From: Desulfobacterales bacterium
GTDB lineage: Bacteria > Desulfobacterota > Desulfobacteria > Desulfobacterales > JAUCGF01
Direction of reading: 5' to 3'
DNA: 9,751 bases
Assembly: GCA_029940345.1 (NCBI GenBank)
Contig: JAOZRC010000119.1
Span: 1 to 9,751 of the forward strand
The translations under genes were made by a program, and so were the position numbers. This document shows positions 7,364-9,751 of this stretch, in pieces. The notes beneath the pieces were generated by a model. That model saw only the letters and a list, made by a program, of their open reading frames with translations. It searched no databases and was not told the DNA's origin. How positions within the stretch are numbered: position 1 is the first letter of the stretch; each line of letters opens with the position of its first letter.

Positions 7364-7822
7364 TTACTTTTCAGCGCCGGTTTTAATTTTATTTTCAATC
7401 ATTTGAATCCATTGCGGCGGGTAGGGCATTTTGAAGGCGGCGGTGTCTTTATGTTGTTGGGGGTTAACAAAATCTATTTTAACAACGGATTGGTGCAGAT
7501 CAACGCCTTTGAGGGTGCTGCCGTGATAAACCTGGTCTATGTTTTGGGTGGGGATTTCAAGTTCCAGTTTGGCCCTTCGGCTGCAAAAATAAATACAATC
7601 CGGAAGCAATAGGAAAAAGCCGCTGGTGCGCCGGGGAGGGCCTGGATCAGTCGCATTGCCGTAATAATGAACGCCGAAACTCATTGCCAGAACATTATCG
7701 AGTCCGAAGCGCTTTTCGATCTGGCGCCGGTCTTGCCAACGATTCCAGGCAATATAGGCGAGAAATCCGAAAAATACCAGCGCTATTACCGGCCAGTGTT
7801 GATTGCCAAAAACGTTTGACAT
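7364..7822 (-). CDS. Small membrane protein with PH/GRAM-like domain, unknown function
   Basis: I do not recognise a named family. The 152-residue product has one N-terminal membrane helix (about 10-27), a basic stretch (RWQDRRQIEKR) and then a soluble domain from about 45 to 148. Its pattern (NATDPGPPRRTSG, LLPDCIYF, LEIPTQNIDQV, a terminal helix WIQMIENKI) resembles small bacterial PH-like or GRAM-type domains, which usually face the cytoplasm and bind membranes or partners. That likeness comes from strand and helix pattern only. The ATG is preceded by AAGGA at about eight bases. The gene lies 41 bases after the upstream 126-residue gene and is probably co-transcribed with it from the sigma-54 promoter near 8400. 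Confidence 0.75.
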   Translation of the reverse strand: MSNVFGNQHWPVIALVFFGFLAYIAWNRWQDRRQIEKRFGLDNVLAMSFGVHYYGNATDPGPPRRTSGFFLLLPDCIYFCSRRAKLELEIPTQNIDQVYHGSTLKGVDLHQSVVKIDFVNPQQHKDTAAFKMPYPPQWIQMIENKIKTGAEK

Positions 7823-7863
7823 CGAATTATCCTTGAGCGAATTTCAAGTTCATTCCACCGAAG

Positions 7864-8244
7864 CTATTTAAAATCGTTCAAGTACACAATCAATTTTTTA
7901 CGGGTCATGTTATGGCGGTAGCCGCGCGCACTTCCCATGGCCGACAACATGGAATCCGCAATTTGGTCATCACTTTTGCCTTGGGCGCGCATTTCATTAA
8001 TTTTATCCGAATTCATTTTCAGAAGATGTTGAAAGCCTTCCTGGTCGCGGGAAAAGAAGATAAAAAATCCCAGGATAAAAACACTAAACGAGGAAGCTGC
8101 GGCGACATATACGTCGTAGCGCGGATCGGGGATAATCAGGCGCAGCAAGCTATCCGGCGATCCGGCATTGAGCAGGGCATACATCGCCACCAAGCCGATG
8201 GATAGGATAAGGACATAGATGATGTAAATAAACGATTTTGTCAA
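7864..8244 (-). CDS. Two-helix membrane protein of unknown function
   Basis: The 126-residue product has two predicted membrane helices (about 5-26 and 46-64) joined by a short loop with IIPDPRYDVY. A charged cytoplasmic tail follows, containing MNSDKINEMRAQGKSDDQIADSML (about 77-100). That stretch looks like a short helix-turn-helix of the SHOCT kind, followed by a basic C-terminus. It matches no family I can name. The start is TTG at 8244 with AGGAA ten bases upstream; the first internal ATG falls inside the first membrane helix, so the rare start is the better choice. It heads a two-gene unit with the PH-like gene, about 139 bases downstream of the predicted sigma-54 start site. Confidence 0.72.
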   Translation of the reverse strand: MTKSFIYIIYVLILSIGLVAMYALLNAGSPDSLLRLIIPDPRYDVYVAAASSFSVFILGFFIFFSRDQEGFQHLLKMNSDKINEMRAQGKSDDQIADSMLSAMGSARGYRHNMTRKKLIVYLNDFK

Positions 8245-8295
8245 GCGTGTTGGTTCCTAAATAAAGAGCATATAGTTGTCGGATTTAGGTTTGTT

Positions 8296-8312
8296 CTGGC
8301 ACAAAAATTGCC
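8296..8312 (+). promoter_or_regulatory. Sigma-54 promoter core reading rightwards
   Basis: CTGGCACAAAAATTGCC has GG at 8298-8299 and GC at 8310-8311 with ten bases between, an excellent match to TGGCAC-N5-TTGC. Initiation would be near 8323. No plus-strand gene follows: the transcript would cross the opposing promoter, then the direct repeat, then run antisense into the pilin-like gene. It may make a small or antisense RNA, or be only the passive copy in the inverted repeat. Confidence 0.6.
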
Positions 8313-8393
8313 CCTCTAACAAAACAACAATTTTGGGGATAATATAGTAAATTTTTAGTCAGTTCCACCCGATACAGCCCTATGGGTAGTGCG

Positions 8394-8410
8394 GGCAAAA
8401 ATCATGCCAA
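8394..8410 (-). promoter_or_regulatory. Sigma-54 promoter for the small membrane-protein pair
   Basis: The minus strand reads TTGGCATGATTTTTGCC, with GG at 8408-8407 and GC at 8396-8395 ten bases apart. It is very close to the core in front of the polysaccharide operon, sharing TTGGCATGAT and TTGC. Initiation near 8383 gives a leader of about 139 bases to the TTG start at 8244. That leader contains the inverse of the opposite promoter arm. Confidence 0.7.
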
Positions 8411-8444
8411 AACAAACCAAAATCCGATGACTATAGTATTCCAA

Positions 8445-8491
8445 TTGCGAATCCAATGACGATACAAGGTAAAATTCGTCGCACTCCTCTT
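8445..8491. repeat. Direct repeat copy A flanking the pilin-like gene
   Basis: It begins TTGCGAATCCAATGAC (8445-8460) and ends ACTCCTCTT (8483-8491). Both end blocks recur exactly in copy B at 9019-9059. The 22-base interior, GATACAAGGTAAAATTCGTCGC, is diverged from copy B but keeps a small inverted pair, GACGA/TCGTC when read on the minus strand. Confidence 0.7.
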
Positions 8492-8520
8492 CTTCCTAAA
8501 ATAGGTAACCTATTCATCCC

Positions 8521-8913
8521 TCATTCATTCTTGAAGGACGATTCGATTTCACCACTTGGATTGACTGAAAAAATTTTATCACCTTCCGGATGTGTTGATG
8601 TAATCTTAAGATTCGATTTATTCCCAACTGCGGTAACTATGAATCCTTCGGTCTGTTGAAACCCATTTGCTCTTAAAGCATCCATATTTATAGCTCCATT
8701 GGGGTGATCAATGAAATAAGCTTGAGCTGCGGTATAAGCGCTTTTAACATTACTGTTCGAACAACTATTATAATGAGGCCTCCTCCTGAGGTCATATTTT
8801 ATAAAGTTCGGTATTACAATTGCTATCACTAAAAAAACAGCAAAGATTATAAGGAAATAGGCAAAATACTTAACCTGCCTTACAGCTTCATCGTTTTTTT
8901 CTTCTCTACTCAT
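8521..8913 (-). CDS. Leaderless type IV pilin-like protein
   Basis: The 130-residue product has a 15-residue charged N-terminus, one membrane helix (about 16-34) ending in AIVIPNF (31-37), and a small soluble head. The head contains SNSNVKSAYTAAQAYFIDHP (52-71), a predicted strand region with ITSTHPEGDKIFSVNPSGEI, and one cysteine at 51. The IPNF junction and the VK-AYTAAQAYF helix are typical of small type IV pilins or pseudopilins of Desulfobacterota-type bacteria, from memory of the family. The prepilin cleavage site is missing: aligning on IPNF puts Gln13, Val14 and Ala18 where Gly(-1), Phe(+1) and Glu(+5) should be. It may therefore stay membrane-anchored and unprocessed. The start has GAGGT seven bases upstream. 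No partner pilus genes adjoin it. Confidence 0.8.
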   Translation of the reverse strand: MSREEKNDEAVRQVKYFAYFLIIFAVFLVIAIVIPNFIKYDLRRRPHYNSCSNSNVKSAYTAAQAYFIDHPNGAINMDALRANGFQQTEGFIVTAVGNKSNLKITSTHPEGDKIFSVNPSGEIESSFKNE

Positions 8914-8937
8914 TTTTTTACCTCATTTAGCCTCCAT

Positions 8938-8973
8938 CGTAAGGTTACGCTCGCGCTATCCCGACCTACATCG
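8938..8973. repeat. REP-like palindromic repeat
   Basis: The segment contains GGTTACGCTCGCGCTATCC and CGACCTACA. Read on the minus strand this is a TAGGTCGGG block, then TAGCG and AGCGTAACC, a pattern I know as a widespread intergenic palindromic repeat of many bacteria. The stem is imperfect here. It lies 25 bases before the pilin-like start codon, within the leader of that gene. Confidence 0.5.
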
Positions 8974-9018
8974 GTGTTTTAATCAATAATTGCGAATAAT
9001 GCCCGTACAAGCTTCGGC

Positions 9019-9059
9019 TTGCGAATCCAATGACACAAGCTAAAGCTTGTACTCCTCTT
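9019..9059. repeat. Direct repeat copy B flanking the pilin-like gene
   Basis: It opens with the 16 bases TTGCGAATCCAATGAC (9019-9034) and closes with ACTCCTCTT (9051-9059), both identical to copy A 574 bp to the left. Its interior is a tight hairpin, ACAAGCTAAAGCTTGT (7-bp arms, 2-base loop). Immediately to its left is another hairpin with a TTCG loop, CAAGCTTCGGCTTG (9008-9021). Confidence 0.75.
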
Positions 9060-9123
9060 TCGGTTTTTCAAGATATCACTCGTAAGCTGAAGCTTGCACT
9101 CCGCTATTCCGGAAAAACCGAAA
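9058..9123. repeat. 12-bp inverted repeat enclosing a hairpin
   Basis: TTTCGGTTTTTC (9058-9069) and GAAAAACCGAAA (9112-9123) are exact inverses. Between them lies the small hairpin AAGCTGAAGCTT (9084-9095). The structure is 35 bases past the permease stop codon and could protect or end that transcript's 3' end, but no T-run follows the stem, so I do not call it an intrinsic terminator. Confidence 0.65.
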
Positions 9124-9158
9124 TCATATCAGTAGGTTCAAAATTAAAACGAACATGC

Positions 9159-9751
9159 TCAGACCGCTCGCATTTCACCTTCCTTAATGCTCGCCCATTC
9201 CGCTTCGGCCTTTTCCCAGGCTTCATCGGAAGCGTCTTTCTCCCAGACTTCCAGGCCGCGTTCAGCACGGGTGGCGCCGGGCAGCAGATTGTCTAAAACA
9301 ATTCCCACGAGGGCGGTTACGGCCATGCCGGTGCTTAAAACGGCCTGCAAAATGTTGCCGATGACATTCAGGACATCACCCTGGGAACCCCACGCAATGG
9401 CGCCGCTGACGATCTTTTGGGTGGCCACATCGTAATGGGGTGTAAACCAAAAGGGAACGCTTAAACCGGCAAAAAAGGAGAGGCCGATAATGAACAGGTT
9501 GCGCGAATTGTTGAGGTTGACAATCTGGAGATTGGAAAGCCCCACCGAGGCGATCATGCCGAAAAGTCCCACAAACATGGCTCCCACTACCGGTTGAGGC
9601 AGGGTGGCCAGTGCGGCTCCGAATTTTCCGATAATGGGAATAATCAACATCGCAAAAGCACCGGCTATAATCACCCGGCGGCTGGCTACTTTGGTAAGGC
9701 CGATGGAGCCGATGTTTTCAGAGTAGGTGGTGGTTCCGTTACAGGTTTGTA
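9159..9751 (-). CDS. NCS2-family uracil/xanthine permease, C-terminal part
   Basis: An inner-membrane nucleobase transporter of the UraA/PbuX family. The frame is open to the window edge, so only the last 196 residues are present and the N-terminus lies beyond 9751. The visible part begins QTCNGTTTYSENIGSIGLT, the family's signature segment, whose Glu matches the substrate-binding acid of UraA-type uracil permeases. It continues with four or five hydrophobic helices including LPQPVVGAMFVGLFG, and ends with the common NLLPG-RAERGL linker. An acidic, Trp-rich tail (VWEKDASDEAWEKAEAEWAS) closes the protein. A GTG start at 9674 would cut the signature motif and is rejected. TTYSENIG favours uracil over xanthine, but specificity is not settled by sequence. 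It is not obviously linked to the polysaccharide genes. Confidence 0.93.
   Translation of the reverse strand, partial: QTCNGTTTYSENIGSIGLTKVASRRVIIAGAFAMLIIPIIGKFGAALATLPQPVVGAMFVGLFGMIASVGLSNLQIVNLNNSRNLFIIGLSFFAGLSVPFWFTPHYDVATQKIVSGAIAWGSQGDVLNVIGNILQAVLSTGMAVTALVGIVLDNLLPGATRAERGLEVWEKDASDEAWEKAEAEWASIKEGEMRAV

Larger units (their letters stand above)
8271..8435. repeat. 165-bp inverted repeat carrying two convergent sigma-54 promoters
   Basis: The 43-base arms at 8271-8313 and 8393-8435 are inverted copies with about nine mismatches. Both arms share TATAGT, TCGGATTT, GGTTTGTT, TGGCA and TTGCCC blocks in the same order. The 79-base centre is unique. Each arm contains a full -24/-12 promoter core, listed separately. 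There is no obvious target duplication, so mobility is not shown. Confidence 0.8.

Noticed and set aside
7301..7612. Plus-strand open frame of 103 codons
   Set aside because: It overlaps the PH-like gene in antisense and has no convincing ribosome site.
8382..8459. 25-codon plus-strand ORF after the rightward sigma-54 promoter
   Set aside because: It has no ribosome site and consists mostly of the inverted-repeat arm; a non-coding transcript is the simpler reading.
8500..8514. Palindrome AATAGGTAACCTATT just after the pilin-like stop
   Set aside because: It has a one-base centre and no following T-run, so it is not a terminator; evidence for an operator is lacking.
8445..9059. Direct repeats as integron attC sites
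   Set aside because: No GTTRRRY/RYYYAAC core pairs are present and the array holds only one gene.

Overview
The window reads as part of a Gram-negative bacterial chromosome, most plausibly a Desulfobacterota-like (former deltaproteobacterial) organism. This placement is an inference. It rests on three textbook sigma-54 (-24/-12) promoters, a pilin-type head domain of a kind I associate with that group, a Wzz/BY-kinase and O-antigen-ligase polysaccharide cluster, and intergenic DNA crowded with small palindromic and miniature transposable elements. No rRNA, tRNA, CRISPR array or complete transposase gene is visible. Every recognisable gene is on the minus strand.

Positions 1-398 are non-coding as far as I can tell. 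They hold a 187-bp miniature inverted-repeat element (145-331) with 24-bp terminal repeats, three internal hairpins and a perfect 8-bp target duplication. Positions 399-6953 are a four-gene surface-polysaccharide operon. In transcription order it encodes a membrane-anchored nucleotide-sugar 4,6-dehydratase (PglF/WbpM/CapD type), an O-antigen ligase/polymerase-like membrane protein, a secreted FecR-like protein of unknown role, and a Wzz-type chain-length protein fused to a bacterial tyrosine kinase. A clear sigma-54 promoter (about 7189-7206) faces this operon. A 160-bp IS5-type miniature element (6991-7150, TAA target duplication) sits between that promoter and the first start codon, so the predicted leader RNA would carry a very long hairpin. 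A second, 17-bp inverted repeat lies just before the kinase gene.

Positions 7364-8244 hold two small genes for unrecognised membrane proteins, the second with a PH/GRAM-like cytoplasmic domain. They are preceded by a 165-bp imperfect inverted repeat (8271-8435), each arm of which contains a perfect GG-N10-GC sigma-54 promoter core. The two promoters therefore point at each other: one drives the small pair and the other reads rightwards, antisense to the next gene. Positions 8521-8913 encode a protein with a type IV pilin-like body and no prepilin leader, bracketed by two copies of a 16-bp direct repeat. Positions 8914-9158 are a mosaic of short palindromic repeats. From 9159 to the window edge runs the C-terminal part of an NCS2-family uracil/xanthine permease.

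Taken together, the polysaccharide genes would make an undecaprenyl-linked sugar, polymerise or ligate the repeat units, and control chain length through tyrosine phosphorylation. Placing this operon and the small membrane pair under sigma-54 suggests shared activation by an enhancer-binding protein encoded elsewhere. The most unusual features are the face-to-face sigma-54 promoters in an inverted repeat, the miniature transposon inside a sigma-54 leader, and the leaderless pilin-like gene between direct repeats.
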